NCBI RefSeq assembly: GCF_028737195.1
Contig: NZ_JAQZAJ010000003.1
Span: 372,001-436,000 of the forward strand
Direction: 5' to 3'
DNA: 64,000 nucleotides
Source of the DNA: Pseudovibrio exalbescens
GTDB lineage: Bacteria > Pseudomonadota > Alphaproteobacteria > Rhizobiales > Stappiaceae
Shown here: positions 8,922-18,432 of the stretch, piece after piece
Position numbering within the stretch: position 1 is the stretch's first letter
How the letters are laid out: each line of letters starts with the position of its first letter
The notes under the pieces: generated by a model
What the model was told of the DNA's origin: nothing
The model's input: the letters and a program-made list of their open reading frames with translations, nothing else
Databases searched by the model: none
Position numbers and translations under genes: made by a program

Positions 8922-10370
8922 TTGGTCACATCAGTAATCAATGCACTCAATACAGTATTCTGGGGTTACATTCTGATCTACGGTTTGCTGGCAGTAGGTA
9001 TCTACTTCACAATCCGTCTGAATTTTCTCCAATTCATCCACTTCAGACAGTGCTTCTATGTCTTGTTTAAAGGCAAGAAGGAAGACCGCAGCGGCATCAG
9101 TCCGTTTCAGGCGCTTTGTACCAGTCTGGCTTCGCGTGTCGGCACCGGCAACATTGCGGGGGTGGCGGTGGCGCTCACCTCTGGCGGCCCCGGCGCGATC
9201 TTCTGGATGTGGATGGTGGCGCTGGTTGGCATGGCAACCGCCTATGCGGAAAGCACGCTGGCTCAGCTGTATAAGTATGTTGATGAAGATGGCCAGCTCC
9301 GTGGCGGGCCTGCACGCTATATGGCCGTTGGCCTGAAACAGCCTGTCATGGGACATGTGTTTGCAATCGTGCTCATCTTTTCTTTCGGGCTGGTTTTCAA
9401 TGCGGTTCAGTCCAACTCCATAGCCGAGGCCATGGGAAGCGCGTTTTCCATTCCTCCTTATGTCTCTGGCATTCTTCTGGTTATCGGCGCAGCGCTCGTT
9501 ATCTTTGGTGGCATACGCGGCATTTCACGATTTGCCGAGTTTGTGGTGCCTTTCATGGCGGGAGCTTATGTGCTGGTCACCTTGCTGGTGATCCTCATGA
9601 ACATCACCGAGATTCCGCAGATGCTCTACAGCATCGTGGCGCACGCGTTCGGCTGGGAGCAGGCGGTGGGCGGTGTTGCCGGTGGGGTCATGGCGGCCAT
9701 GCTCAATGGCATCAAGCGCGGCTTGTTTTCCAATGAGGCGGGTATGGGCTCTGCGCCCAACATTGCGGCCTCTGCCGTGCCAGACCCGCACCACCCGGCC
9801 AGTCAGGGCTTTGTGCAGGCTCTGGGCGTTTTCATAGATACCATCGTGATATGTACCGCAACTGCACTTTTGATCCTGCTCTCCGGCATCTACGAGTTCG
9901 ACAGTGATGTCACCGGAACGGCGTTGACGCAGGCAGCAACCGTTGCGCACATTGGCCCGATCGGGGCGCAGTTTGTGGCGCTGGCCATTCTGTTCTTCTC
10001 CTTCACCACCATCGTTGCGAACTACTCCTATGCGGAAAATGCCATGGTGTATCTGGAGCATGGCTGGAAGCCGGGGATCACCATTCTCCGGATCATGGCG
10101 CTGGGCATGGTGTTTTGGGGCACTCAACAGACGGTGCAGACCGTGTTTGATGCGGCGGATGCGGCCATGGGCATGATGGCCACCATCAACCTTGTCGCCA
10201 TCCTGTTGCTCTCGCCCAAGGTTGTGTTGCTGACCAAGGACTATCTGGCGCAGCTCAAGGCGGGGGAAGACCCGCACTTTGAAATCAGCGAGCACCCGGA
10301 ACTGGGTGACGGGATTGAAGGCTCTGTCTGGACCGAAAAGCGTCCGCCATTCCCGCAGCCTGCTGAATAG
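8922..10370 (+). CDS. AGCS-family sodium:alanine/glycine symporter
   Basis: A 482-residue inner-membrane carrier predicted to import alanine or glycine with Na+. Family signatures are visible: SLASRVGTGNIAGVA, SGGPGAIFWMW, AESTLAQLYK and FSNEAGMGSAPNIAA. About ten or eleven hydrophobic segments span the protein. The start is taken as the TTG at 8922 because GGAAGGGAG sits 7 nt upstream and the following sequence (VTSVINALNTVFWGY) matches family N-termini; the open frame extends 38 codons further with no similarity. It stands alone between murI and a convergent YhhN gene. Substrate is inferred from family only. Confidence 0.93.
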   Translation: MVTSVINALNTVFWGYILIYGLLAVGIYFTIRLNFLQFIHFRQCFYVLFKGKKEDRSGISPFQALCTSLASRVGTGNIAGVAVALTSGGPGAIFWMWMVALVGMATAYAESTLAQLYKYVDEDGQLRGGPARYMAVGLKQPVMGHVFAIVLIFSFGLVFNAVQSNSIAEAMGSAFSIPPYVSGILLVIGAALVIFGGIRGISRFAEFVVPFMAGAYVLVTLLVILMNITEIPQMLYSIVAHAFGWEQAVGGVAGGVMAAMLNGIKRGLFSNEAGMGSAPNIAASAVPDPHHPASQGFVQALGVFIDTIVICTATALLILLSGIYEFDSDVTGTALTQAATVAHIGPIGAQFVALAILFFSFTTIVANYSYAENAMVYLEHGWKPGITILRIMALGMVFWGTQQTVQTVFDAADAAMGMMATINLVAILLLSPKVVLLTKDYLAQLKAGEDPHFEISEHPELGDGIEGSVWTEKRPPFPQPAE

Positions 10371-10417
10371 CAGCCGAGGACAGACGAGGAGCGCATAAAC
10401 TTAGGACCGTCGCCGTT

Positions 10418-11056
10418 TCAGGCGGCGGTCAGTGCCAGAAAGATCGAGATCTGGCCGCCGTAGTACAGCACCCACAATGCAACCGAGATCGGCACGGTCA
10501 GGCTCGGGCGATCCGGCAGCCGAAAGAGCTGCAGCGAGAGCAACAGATCCGAGGCGATAAAGGCGAGGGCACCGGCCATCACCAAGCCGCCCAGCTGTGT
10601 AGACAGCACGCCCATCCCCGTTATCAAGAGCACATAGACAGCTACAGGCAGCTTCAAGTCGTGGGTAAAGGGCAGAAGCCACCACACTGTTGACAGGGCC
10701 AGAAGGCCAAACACGCCGCCTGCAATGGCCAGCACGGTCATGTCAAACTGGGCGATCATCTGCCAGAACAGGATGATGTAGAGGACGTGGGCGAGGGCGA
10801 AGCTGCCCAGCCCCACGAGAAAGCGTTTGTCTCCGGGAGCTGCCAGTGCGGCATCGCCAAGGCTTGAGGCCGCCAGAGCCGCCACCAGAAGCCATGGTGC
10901 ATCGGTGGCAGCCGCCAACACGCACACCACCGCAAGCGACAAGGTTTTCAAGAGCGTCTTGAGCGCAGAGGCATCGCGCCAGCTGAATGCGGCTCCGTAA
11001 ATGGTGGCCGATAAAAGACTTGCGCCAATGATGGCCGGTCCCAATGCGGTGATCAT
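10418..11056 (-). CDS. YhhN/TMEM86-family membrane protein (lysoplasmalogenase-like)
   Basis: A 212-residue polytopic protein with about eight short helices and the family pattern SLGDAALA, then GLGSFALAHVLYI and FIASDLLLSL. Animal relatives (TMEM86B) hydrolyse lysoplasmalogens; the bacterial function is not settled. The ATG at 11056 has GGGGGGAAG just upstream; an in-frame ATG 10 codons earlier is less likely. A 10-bp inverted repeat (10405-10430) spans its stop codon and separates it from the convergent symporter gene, but lacks a T tract. Confidence 0.82.
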   Translation of the reverse strand: MITALGPAIIGASLLSATIYGAAFSWRDASALKTLLKTLSLAVVCVLAAATDAPWLLVAALAASSLGDAALAAPGDKRFLVGLGSFALAHVLYIILFWQMIAQFDMTVLAIAGGVFGLLALSTVWWLLPFTHDLKLPVAVYVLLITGMGVLSTQLGGLVMAGALAFIASDLLLSLQLFRLPDRPSLTVPISVALWVLYYGGQISIFLALTAA

Positions 11057-11253
11057 GTCTTCCCCCCGATATGTCTCTCCCGTCATCTTCGTTAGGTGAC
11101 GCTAGGAAAGAGGGCAAGTGCAACTCATGGGGGAGTTCCGGTTCGCCGCTACGGGCTGATCCTCCGCCGTTTCTGGCCCGCTTAATTCGGGGAGTTTCAA
11201 ACACGGAGGTTGTGACGGAGACTCGCAGACGAAGAATCTTCGGGACATTGTAG

Positions 11254-12036
11254 ATGACCTCCATACCCTATCTGGTCACGCGCTTAACGCGGGCTGCTGC
11301 TTACTTCCATATCAACCTGAGGCCAGTTGAACGCTTTTTGGGTTATCTGTTTGACCTGAAGGGTGGGTTTTTTGTGACCGAAGGGCTGCGCTTTGAAATC
11401 CCCAAGCAGTTCACCTCCTCGGCGTCCCGTGGTCGGTTCATGGTGGGCGCTCATGAGTGGAACGAACGCCGCTTGATCACGCGGTATCTTTCCAGTGACG
11501 CCCATGTGCTGGAGCTTGGTGGCGGGCTTGGCGTTGTCTCCTGCGTCATCAATCGCAGGCTGGCAGATCCGGCTCGTCATGTGGTTCTGGACGCTGATCC
11601 GCGGGCGGTGACAGCGCTCACCCAAAACAGAAACCTCAATGGCGCGCGGTTCTCCATTGTGCATGGGGTGATCAGCGCAAGGGAGCAGGAGACCGTGTAT
11701 CTGGCCCCCACTATCGGGGGCAGCAGCCTGTGCCGTCGTCAGGGGCGCAAGACGGTCAAAGTGCCCGGCTATTCCATTGAAGAGCTGGAACGCCAGCATG
11801 ATCTGTCGTTTGATTGCTTTATCGTCGACATTGAGGGCAGCGAGTTGCGCTGGGCGGAGGAGAACAAAGACGCGCTTCGGCAGGTTCAGCTTCTGGTGCT
11901 GGAAGTGCACCCCACCAAACTCTCGGAGGCGGAACTGGTGCGTTTAAGAAACCTGCTTCGGGAGTGCGGCCTGTTTCTCATCGACGAGCTTTACGAGGTC
12001 GAGGTCTGGCGGCGTCAGCCCCTTATCTCGGCATAG
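11254..12036 (+). CDS. FkbM-family SAM-dependent methyltransferase
   Basis: A 260-residue protein with the Rossmann SAM-binding motif HVLELGGGLGVVSC (about residues 85-98), then LDADPRAV and FIVDIEGSELRW, the hallmarks of FkbM methyltransferases. The family methylates sugar or polyketide hydroxyls, and many members sit in polysaccharide loci; here no glycosyltransferases are nearby, so the substrate is unknown. The ATG is at 11254, divergent from the YhhN gene across about 200 nt. It ends 140 nt before a hairpin with a T tract that may be its terminator. Confidence 0.82.
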   Translation: MTSIPYLVTRLTRAAAYFHINLRPVERFLGYLFDLKGGFFVTEGLRFEIPKQFTSSASRGRFMVGAHEWNERRLITRYLSSDAHVLELGGGLGVVSCVINRRLADPARHVVLDADPRAVTALTQNRNLNGARFSIVHGVISAREQETVYLAPTIGGSSLCRRQGRKTVKVPGYSIEELERQHDLSFDCFIVDIEGSELRWAEENKDALRQVQLLVLEVHPTKLSEAELVRLRNLLRECGLFLIDELYEVEVWRRQPLISA

Positions 12037-12136
12037 GGGGCAGCCTGTCACGCCGGTGCTGGTCGGTGCCGGATCTCTCCTGGTCTTTTAGGGGAGGCGG
12101 GGCGCGGAATTCTGCGCTTTTTTGCGGGGTAAGCCG

Positions 12137-12165
12137 TTGACTCTGGACGTCGTTTCCAATAGAAC
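12137..12165 (+). promoter_or_regulatory. Candidate sigma-70 promoter of rpsD
   Basis: TTGACT and TAGAAC separated by 17 nt are close to the housekeeping consensus. The predicted start near 12172 lies just before a terminator-like hairpin, so either this promoter or that terminator may be non-functional. Confidence 0.4.
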
Positions 12166-12175
12166 CCCGGTGATC

Positions 12176-12209
12176 TGGCGGTGCCACCTCGGTGCCGCCA
12201 TGATTTTTT
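12176..12209 (+). terminator. Terminator-like hairpin between the FkbM gene and rpsD
   Basis: TGGCGG at 12176 pairs with CCGCCA ending at 12200, with internal CAC/GTG pairing, and is followed after 3 nt by six T. It may terminate the FkbM transcript or act as an attenuator in the rpsD leader. Confidence 0.45.
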
Positions 12210-12295
12210 ACGCACCCGTGGGGTCCGGCAGGCGCTTCTTGTCGAGACTTCTGTCAGCCTCTAAGCCTCTGGGCTCAAGGGGAAAAGGAGGGCGC

Positions 12296-12332
12296 GTTTC
12301 CTTTAATATGAATAATGCAACGCAAAGGAAAC
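12296..12332 (+). promoter_or_regulatory. Hairpin sequestering the rpsD Shine-Dalgarno sequence
   Basis: GTTTCCTTT (12296-12304) is perfectly complementary to AAAGGAAAC (12324-12332), with a 19-nt loop. The right arm includes the AAGGA ribosome binding site, 7 nt before the rpsD ATG at 12337. Folding would hide the binding site, as expected for a translationally autoregulated ribosomal protein mRNA. In Bacillus the rpsD leader is known to be controlled by S4; control here is inference. Confidence 0.6.
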
Positions 12333-12336
12333 TGCG

Positions 12337-12954
12337 ATGTCTAAGCGCCATAGCGCCAAGTACAAAATTGACCGCCGGTTGGGTGAAAACATCTGGGGTC
12401 GTCCTAAGTCTCCTGTAAACCGCCGTGAGTACGGTCCAGGTCAGCACGGTCAGCGCCGCAAGGGCAAGCTGTCTGACTTCGGCGTACAGCTGCGCGCAAA
12501 GCAGAAGCTCAAGGGCTACTACGGCAACATCTCTGAAAAGCAGTTCCACAAGGCATATGTGGAAGCGTCTCGCCTGAAGGGCGATACCTCCGAAAACCTG
12601 ATCGGTCTGCTGGAGCGCCGTCTCGACGCTATCGTGTATCGCGCAAAGTTCGTCCCAACCGTTTTCGCAGCACGTCAGTTCATCAATCACGGTCACGTGA
12701 AGGTGAATGGTCGTCGCGTAAACGTTGGCTCTTACCTGTGTAAGCCAGGCGACGTTATCGAAGTTCGCGAAAAGTCCAAGCAGCTCGCAATCGTTCTGGA
12801 AGCAATCCAGTCCAACGAACGCGATGCGCCAGACTACGTAGACGTAGACACCAACAAGCTGACCGCGACCTTCAATCGCATCCCAGCGTTCTCTGACGTA
12901 CCTTATCCGGTACAGATGGAACCAAACCTGGTTGTGGAATTCTATTCCCGCTAA
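12337..12954 (+). CDS. rpsD: 30S ribosomal protein S4
   Basis: A primary 16S rRNA-binding and assembly-initiating protein of the small subunit, 205 residues, the usual length. It starts [20 protein letters not shown]. The S4 RNA-binding domain lies at about residues 93-155 ([32 protein letters not shown] split across it). It is a single-gene transcription unit, closed by a strong terminator 25 nt downstream, and not part of an alpha-operon cluster with rpoA. Translation may be controlled by the hairpin over its ribosome binding site. Confidence 0.98.
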   Translation: MSKRHSAKYKIDRRLGENIWGRPKSPVNRREYGPGQHGQRRKGKLSDFGVQLRAKQKLKGYYGNISEKQFHKAYVEASRLKGDTSENLIGLLERRLDAIVYRAKFVPTVFAARQFINHGHVKVNGRRVNVGSYLCKPGDVIEVREKSKQLAIVLEAIQSNERDAPDYVDVDTNKLTATFNRIPAFSDVPYPVQMEPNLVVEFYSR

Positions 12955-12979
12955 TAGCCAGTGGCAGTTTGTGTTTCTT

Positions 12980-13006
12980 GGCCGCCCGGTTTCGGGCGGC
13001 CTTTTT
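12980..13006 (+). terminator. Intrinsic terminator of rpsD
   Basis: GGCCGCCC and GGGCGGCC form a perfect 8-bp stem with a GGTTTC loop followed by TTTTTCTTTTT. Confidence 0.93.
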
Positions 13007-13130
13007 CTTTTTAAAGGCGCTGTATTGGCGCTTGAGTTTTGGCGGTCCAGCGGGCATCTTGCGCCCCGTTCAGTGCATGGAGCTGCAAGCTCCCAACCCA
13101 CCTCCATCTAGCAAGGCATCACGAAGAGCC

Positions 13131-14105
13131 ATGGACGATATCACGCAGCTTCCTCCCCTCGTTGAAACCACTGGTCCGGCCGTGGATGCGGATTGCCATC
13201 CGCTGTTCCGCGAGGTGCCCAGTTCGGTTGAGTTCAAGAAGCTGCGAAAGCGTCTGCTGCGCGAGACCCGGCAGGTCATGGATGACTACGCCATGATCTC
13301 CAAGGACGCGCGGGACAAGGCTCCCCGTTGGCTGGTGTGTCTTTCCGGGGGCAAGGACAGCTACACCCTGCTTGCGGTGTTGATGGACCTGAAGTGGCGC
13401 GGCCTTTTGCCCGTCGACCTTATTGCCTGCAACCTTGACCAGTCTCAGCCCGGTTTCCCGCCGCACATTCTGCCCGCGTTCTTTGAACGCTACCAGATCC
13501 CGCACATCATTGTGCGCGAGGACACTTATTCCATCGTCACCGACAAGATCCCGGAGAACCGCACCTACTGTTCGCTGTGTTCGCGTCTGCGCAGAGGCAT
13601 TCTATACCGCATCGCGCGCGAGCAGGGCTGCGAGGCCATCGTTCTTGGTCACCACCGGGATGATGCGCTGGAAACGTTCTTCATGAACCTGTTCCACGGG
13701 GGGCGCATGGCCTCCATGCCGCCAAAGCTGGTAAACGATGAGGGCGACCTCATGGTGCTGCGCCCGCTGATGTATTCCTCGGAAGCGGACATCGAGAAGT
13801 TTTCCAAGGTCATGGAGTTCCCGATCATTCCTTGCAACCTGTGTGGCTCTCAGGACGGCTTGCAGCGCGTGGAAGTCAAGAAGATGCTGCAGCAGTGGGA
13901 AAAGGAAACGCCGGGCCGTCTGGGCATCATGGCGCGCGCTCTGGCCCATGTACGCCCGTCTCACCTGCATGATGCAAAGCTGTTTGACTTCGAAAATCTT
14001 CGTCCAGCTGAGGGGGCGTCGACCGCTCAGGCGGCAGAGGCGGAGGAGCCTTGCGCGGCCTCTCTTGCCATGACCGCCAATCTGTTCGATCTCGGACAGA
14101 AGTAG
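13131..14105 (+). CDS. ttcA: tRNA 2-thiocytidine(32) synthetase
   Basis: Thiolates cytidine 32 of certain tRNAs with an iron-sulfur cluster and ATP. Of 324 residues from the chosen ATG, the PP-loop SGGKDS is at 72-77 and the two CxxC pairs at Cys147/Cys150 (YCSLCS) and Cys235/Cys238 (CNLCGS). [10 protein letters not shown] lies between them. The C-terminal 25 residues are Ala/Glu-rich and look non-conserved. The ATG at 13131 fits family length; one at 13077 would add 18 residues and neither has a strong ribosome binding site. The related tRNA position-32 enzyme TrmJ is encoded 5 kb upstream. Confidence 0.94.
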   Translation: MDDITQLPPLVETTGPAVDADCHPLFREVPSSVEFKKLRKRLLRETRQVMDDYAMISKDARDKAPRWLVCLSGGKDSYTLLAVLMDLKWRGLLPVDLIACNLDQSQPGFPPHILPAFFERYQIPHIIVREDTYSIVTDKIPENRTYCSLCSRLRRGILYRIAREQGCEAIVLGHHRDDALETFFMNLFHGGRMASMPPKLVNDEGDLMVLRPLMYSSEADIEKFSKVMEFPIIPCNLCGSQDGLQRVEVKKMLQQWEKETPGRLGIMARALAHVRPSHLHDAKLFDFENLRPAEGASTAQAAEAEEPCAASLAMTANLFDLGQK

Positions 14106-14231
14106 CTGCGGTCCAAATCTCCGTATTTTCTACAATAAGCTATTGATAGGTAAGCCAGATCTCTGTTCACAAGATCTGGCTTTTATCATATCTCACGTTG
14201 CGTGATTTTTCGGCGGCGTCATCTTAAGGGC

Positions 14232-14960
14232 ATGACAGCACGAAGGCACGATTCGCGCGGGCATGGGCTCTGGACCGGCCGCAGGCGAGCACTCACACTC
14301 GCTCTGTGCATGGCTCTTGCTGCCTGCGAGAACGTCAAGCCAAGCGTGCAGGACTGGTTCCCCAGCTCGTCGGTGGATGAGGATCTGCCATGGGGCGAGA
14401 TCGCGAACCGCAATCTGAACAACGTAAAATGGGCCGGGCGGCGTTTCGAAGGGCAGACCTTTGAGAACCTCAGCTTTGTTGGCGCAGATCTTACGGGCGT
14501 GAACTTCAATGGCACTGTCATTCGCAATGTGGACTTTTCCCTCACCACATTGAACCGGGCCTCTTTCCGCGGTGCCGAGCTGCGCAATGTCACGTTTTAT
14601 GCCAGCGCCCTGCGCGGTGTGGATTTCACGGAAGCCGATCTTCAAACCGTTATTCTGGATGCAACGGATCTTCGGGGCAGTTGTTTTGACAAGGCGGAGC
14701 TGTGGGAAGTGCCCTTTGAAGGGGCCGTACTTTCTGGGGGGCATTATCCGGAGCAGCACCCGCCGAACATCTCACCGCGTTCCTTTTATGCGCTCGTGGA
14801 GCAGCTTCCGTGTCCGGGGGGCGGGGATGCTGCAGCGGCACTCTATGGTCAATACCAGCCGCCTGTGGAGGTCCAGCCCATTGACGGTCCCATGTACAAG
14901 CGCCGCTCCATCCGGTTGTCGCCGGGCGATGAAGCGCGGGCAACCCCGAGCAGCCGATGA
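14232..14960 (+). CDS. Pentapeptide-repeat lipoprotein
   Basis: A 242-residue predicted lipoprotein. The N-terminal signal ends in a lipobox (MALAAC) after a twin-arginine-rich start, so it should be lipid-anchored in the envelope. Residues about 75-175 are tandem pentapeptide repeats of the A(D/N)LxG type (FVGADLTGVNFNGTVIRNVD is typical), which fold as a right-handed beta helix. No catalytic motif is visible. The ATG at 14232 follows TAAGGG; a GTG 10 codons upstream is less likely. Function unknown. Confidence 0.75.
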   Translation: MTARRHDSRGHGLWTGRRRALTLALCMALAACENVKPSVQDWFPSSSVDEDLPWGEIANRNLNNVKWAGRRFEGQTFENLSFVGADLTGVNFNGTVIRNVDFSLTTLNRASFRGAELRNVTFYASALRGVDFTEADLQTVILDATDLRGSCFDKAELWEVPFEGAVLSGGHYPEQHPPNISPRSFYALVEQLPCPGGGDAAAALYGQYQPPVEVQPIDGPMYKRRSIRLSPGDEARATPSSR

Positions 14961-14981
14961 AGAAGTTTGCAAAAAGACGGG

Positions 14982-15260
14982 TTAGTGGTCGGCTTCGTAG
15001 TAGGCTTTGCCGTGGAAGGTGCCCATGGGCTTGTCACGCATCAGGATCACGAGGTTTTCTTGTGCGGTTGTCTTGGCTTCGGTGGCCAAACCGCCATGAG
15101 ATCGGCACACAGCCTCAGCGCTCATGGTGAAGTAGGGCGTGAACACAGTAAGGCGCGCGCATTCCACCTTCCGAAGCTGCGTCGGAGATGCGTTCAGGAA
15201 TGAATATGCGCCCGCCACCAGAAACAGGGCGGATAAGACCAGGCTACTCAGCTTTTTCAT
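14982..15260 (-). CDS. Small secreted protein of unknown function
   Basis: A 92-residue product with a clear signal peptide (MKKLSSLVLSALFLVAGAYS) and two cysteines in the mature part that could form one disulfide (Cys in VECARL and AVCRSHGG). I do not recognise a family. The ATG at 15260 is preceded by GAGGGG. It converges on the pentapeptide lipoprotein gene with about 20 nt between them and has no operon partner. Confidence 0.6.
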   Translation of the reverse strand: MKKLSSLVLSALFLVAGAYSFLNASPTQLRKVECARLTVFTPYFTMSAEAVCRSHGGLATEAKTTAQENLVILMRDKPMGTFHGKAYYEADH

Positions 15261-15391
15261 GGTCTTGCCCCTCGTTACCAATCAGTTTTCGTTCAGGATG
15301 TGAGGTGTTGCCGACCTCACTACAAGGGCATCATAGCGATACTTGACTGTAGTGGGGCTGAACTTCGCGTTCATGTTGCATTCATCTCAAA

Positions 15392-15419
15392 CGAAAATCG
15401 GCGAGCAAAGCCCGCCGAT
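15392..15419 (-). terminator. Intrinsic terminator of the purL-bolA-grxD unit
   Basis: On the minus strand ATCGGCG and CGCCGAT form the outer stem with an inner GC/GC pairing, followed by TTTTCG. It lies 34 nt beyond the grxD stop. Confidence 0.8.
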
Positions 15420-15452
15420 AAAGTCATTTCGCCAACGATGGTGTTCGGGCAC

Positions 15453-15788
15453 TCAGGCTTCCTGAGTGGTCTCGATGCCTTTTTCGTTGAACATGGCTTT
15501 CAGCTCTTGAGACTGGAACATTTCGCGCACGATATCGCAGCCGCCAACAAACTCGCCCTTGACGTAGAGCTGAGGAATGGTTGGCCAGTCGGAAAATTCC
15601 TTGATGCCATTGCGCAGGGCATCATCTTCCAGAACGTTGTGGCCAACGTACTTTACGCCGACGTAGTCAAGGATCTGCACAACCTGACCTGAGAAGCCAC
15701 ACTGTGGAAAGGACGGGGTGCCTTTCATGAACAGCACAACGTCATTGGTGTCTACTTCGTTTTGGATCCAAGCCTTGATATCGCTCAT
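15453..15788 (-). CDS. grxD: Monothiol glutaredoxin (CGFS type)
   Basis: An iron-sulfur cluster carrier and scaffold of 111 residues that typically binds a [2Fe-2S] cluster as a homodimer or with BolA. The active-site CGFS motif begins at Cys30, followed by the WPTIPQLYV cis-proline loop and GGCDIV glutathione-binding motif. It is the third gene after purL and bolA on the same strand, a common alphaproteobacterial order, and its protein partner BolA is encoded directly upstream. Confidence 0.95.
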   Translation of the reverse strand: MSDIKAWIQNEVDTNDVVLFMKGTPSFPQCGFSGQVVQILDYVGVKYVGHNVLEDDALRNGIKEFSDWPTIPQLYVKGEFVGGCDIVREMFQSQELKAMFNEKGIETTQEA

Positions 15789-15914
15789 ACTTGTTCGTCC
15801 TCTTGTCTACCAGGGTCAAAGTCTGGTGACGGTCTTGTAGAAATTGATGATTGCCTAGGGCTTTTTACAGAGTTCGCCCGTGCATGTCACAGCTCGAAGG
15901 CTGTGTCCAGAAAC

Positions 15915-16148
15915 TTATTCCGGAGCCGAGGTTTGCAAGGCGAGGGCATGCAGCTCTCCGCCCATACGGCCCTTTAGAGCCTTGAACACCATCTGGTGCT
16001 GCTGAACACGCGACTTCCCCCGAAATGCTTCAGAAACCACAACAGCTGCGTAGTGGTCACCGTCACCGGCCAGATCGCGAATTTCAACATGGGCGTCGGG
16101 CAGAGCCTCTTTGATCATGCTCTGAATTTCAGCCGCGTCCATTGCCAT
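15915..16148 (-). CDS. bolA: BolA-family protein
   Basis: A 77-residue BolA protein, the usual partner of monothiol glutaredoxin in iron-sulfur trafficking and iron sensing. The conserved core is present: IRDLAGDGDHYAAVVVSEAF and RVQQHQMVFKALKGRMGG, with the histidine used as a cluster ligand in BolA-Grx complexes. The ATG at 16148 has AGGAGG 7 nt upstream. The gene follows purL by 79 nt and precedes grxD by 126 nt, suggesting one transcript. Confidence 0.93.
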   Translation of the reverse strand: MAMDAAEIQSMIKEALPDAHVEIRDLAGDGDHYAAVVVSEAFRGKSRVQQHQMVFKALKGRMGGELHALALQTSAPE

Positions 16149-16227
16149 GCGATCGCCTCCTCTCCTGAAATGTGCGCTTCCAGTCGCGTCTGATCTGGAA
16201 GCGCGTTTGTCTGTTGTGTTCGCTGGA

Positions 16228-18432
16228 TCAGGCGTGCGCCATGAACTCAGGGAACCATGCTTCATGAGCCTGTGACAGCTTACTGACGGATATGGTGGTC
16301 AGATTTGCAAAGTTCAAATCCGTGCCGCCCGTGGTTCCCAGTTCTTCCACCCCAATGCCCAGATCAATGGCGTCTTCCATGAAGGCAGCCAGCTCGGCGT
16401 TGGTGATGGTGACGACATACCGCCCCTGATCTTCACCAAACATCTTGGCATGAACATTTTCGAGGTCAAGCTTTACAGTTGCGCCCATCTTACCGGAAAT
16501 GGCCATTTCAGCCAGAGCAACTGCCAGACCGCCCGAAGAAATGTCGTGAACGGCTGTGACGCGGCCCGATTCAATGCTGTTGCGAACGAAGGTGCCGTTG
16601 CGCTTTTCCTTTGCAAGATCAACAGGTGGCGGTGCGCCTTCTTCACGCCCCAGAACCTCAGCCATGTACTGGCTCTGTCCCAGGTGTGTGCCGTGACCGC
16701 CGATCAGGAGAATGGTTTCGCCTTCTGCAACAAAAGCACTGCCAACGCGCTTGGTCACGTCTTTCAGCAGGCCAACAGCGCCAATGGCTGGAGTTGGCAG
16801 GATGCCTTCGCCGTGTGTCTCGTTGTAAAGCGACACGTTGCCGGAAACGATCGGGGTTTCCAGCACCTCACAGGCCTCTCCAATGCCTTTCAGGCAGCCC
16901 ACGAACTGGCCCATGATCTCCGGCTTTTCAGGGTTGCCGAAGTTCAGGTTATCAGTGGTTGCCAATGGCAGTGCACCAACAGCGGACAGGTTGCGGTAGG
17001 TCTCTGCAACGGCTTGCTTGCCCCCTTCAAACGGGTTGGCATAACAGTAGCGCGGGTTCACATCCACGGTGAACGCAAGCCCCTTGTTGGTGCCTTCCAC
17101 GCGGATCACGCCTGCATCACCACCCGGTGTGGCCGCGGAGTTGCCCTGAATGAGGGTGTCATACTGCTCATAGACCCAGCGACGGGAAGAGCCGTTGGCG
17201 GAGCCGACCAGTTTGAGAAGCGCCTCTGTGTAGTCCGCAGGTGCTGCGATCTGGTCGGCCGGAATGGCGGCTGGTTCTGCCCACGGCAGCCAAGGACGGT
17301 CATATTCCGGGGCTTCGTCGCCCAGTTCCTTGATCGGCAGGTCAGCCATGACTTCGCCGTGGTGCTTGATCACAAAGCGGAGCGTATCGGTTGTGACACC
17401 CACAACCGCAAAGTCCAGACCCCATTTCTTGAAGATGGCTTGAGCAACATCTTCCTTGGATGGCTCCAGAACCATGAGCATGCGCTCCTGGCTTTCAGAG
17501 AGCATCATCTCATAGGCGCTCATGTTTTCTTCGCGCACTGGCACCTTGTTCAGGTCCAGCTCGATCCCGAGATTGCCCTTCGCGCCCATTTCAACGGCGG
17601 AACAGGTCAGCCCGGCTGCGCCCATGTCCTGAATGGCGATCACGGCGCCGGTCTTCATCAGTTCAAGGCAGGCTTCCAGAAGGCACTTTTCGGTGAACGG
17701 GTCACCCACCTGAACGGTTGGGCGCTTTTCCTCGATGGTGTCATCGAATTCGGCGGATGCCATGGTCGCACCGCCCACACCGTCGCGGCCGGTCTTTGCG
17801 CCAAGGTAAACGACCGGAAGGCCGACACCCTTTGCTTCAGACAGGAAGATCTTGTCTGCATCAGCAAGACCTGCAGCAAAGGCGTTCACGAGACAGTTGC
17901 CGTTGTAGCTCTTGTGGAATTCCACTTCACCGCCCACGGTCGGCACACCGAAAGAATTGCCGTAGCCGCCCACACCGGAAACCACACCGGAAACAAGGTG
18001 CTTGGTCCGTGGGTGGTCAGGCTCACCAAAACGCAGAGCGTTCATGGCCGCTACCGGACGGGCTCCCATGGTGAACACGTCACGCAAAATGCCGCCAACA
18101 CCCGTTGCCGCCCCTTGATAAGGCTCGATGTAGGAGGGGTGGTTGTGGCTTTCCATCTTGAAGACAACGGTCTGGCCGTCGTCAATGTCCACAACACCAG
18201 CGTTTTCGCCCGGACCCTGAATCACACGGGGGCCCTTGGTTGGCAGCGTCTTGAGCCATTTCTTGGAGGACTTGTAGGAACAGTGCTCGTTCCACATGGC
18301 AGAGAAAATGCCAAGCTCTGTGAAAGTCGGCTCGCGGCCAATCAACTCCAGAATACGCTCGTATTCATCTGGTTTGAGGCCGTGGGCTGCGATGAGTTCG
18401 GGGGTGATCTTGACGGTGTTCTGGATCATCAC
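16228..18432 (-). CDS. purL: Phosphoribosylformylglycinamidine synthase subunit PurL
   Basis: ATP-dependent amidation of FGAR to FGAM in purine synthesis. At 734 residues this is the small PurL that works with PurS and PurQ. Signatures include [30 protein letters not shown] and [15 protein letters not shown]. Its partner genes purS and purQ are on the same strand but 3.3 kb upstream, separated by three unrelated genes. Two adjacent ATGs (18432, 18429) are possible starts and no strong ribosome binding site precedes them. A long open frame antisense to it is a shadow. Confidence 0.97.
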   Translation of the reverse strand: MMIQNTVKITPELIAAHGLKPDEYERILELIGREPTFTELGIFSAMWNEHCSYKSSKKWLKTLPTKGPRVIQGPGENAGVVDIDDGQTVVFKMESHNHPSYIEPYQGAATGVGGILRDVFTMGARPVAAMNALRFGEPDHPRTKHLVSGVVSGVGGYGNSFGVPTVGGEVEFHKSYNGNCLVNAFAAGLADADKIFLSEAKGVGLPVVYLGAKTGRDGVGGATMASAEFDDTIEEKRPTVQVGDPFTEKCLLEACLELMKTGAVIAIQDMGAAGLTCSAVEMGAKGNLGIELDLNKVPVREENMSAYEMMLSESQERMLMVLEPSKEDVAQAIFKKWGLDFAVVGVTTDTLRFVIKHHGEVMADLPIKELGDEAPEYDRPWLPWAEPAAIPADQIAAPADYTEALLKLVGSANGSSRRWVYEQYDTLIQGNSAATPGGDAGVIRVEGTNKGLAFTVDVNPRYCYANPFEGGKQAVAETYRNLSAVGALPLATTDNLNFGNPEKPEIMGQFVGCLKGIGEACEVLETPIVSGNVSLYNETHGEGILPTPAIGAVGLLKDVTKRVGSAFVAEGETILLIGGHGTHLGQSQYMAEVLGREEGAPPPVDLAKEKRNGTFVRNSIESGRVTAVHDISSGGLAVALAEMAISGKMGATVKLDLENVHAKMFGEDQGRYVVTITNAELAAFMEDAIDLGIGVEELGTTGGTDLNFANLTTISVSKLSQAHEAWFPEFMAHA

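Larger units (their letters stand above)
12037..12336 (+). other. rpsD upstream region and leader
   Basis: A 300-nt gene-free region. In order it contains TTGACT-17 nt-TAGAAC at 12137-12165, a hairpin with a six-T tract at 12176-12209, and a 9-bp perfect inverted repeat at 12296-12332 whose right arm is the rpsD ribosome binding site. If the promoter at 12137 is used, the rpsD leader is about 165 nt long. Confidence 0.55.

Noticed and set aside
10405-10430. 10-bp inverted repeat at the YhhN stop codon as a terminator
   Set aside because: The stem is good but there is no T tract on either strand, so it was not listed as a terminator.
12208-13107. 299-codon open frame antisense to rpsD
   Set aside because: Covers the whole conserved rpsD gene and its terminator in antisense; low-complexity, no domain.
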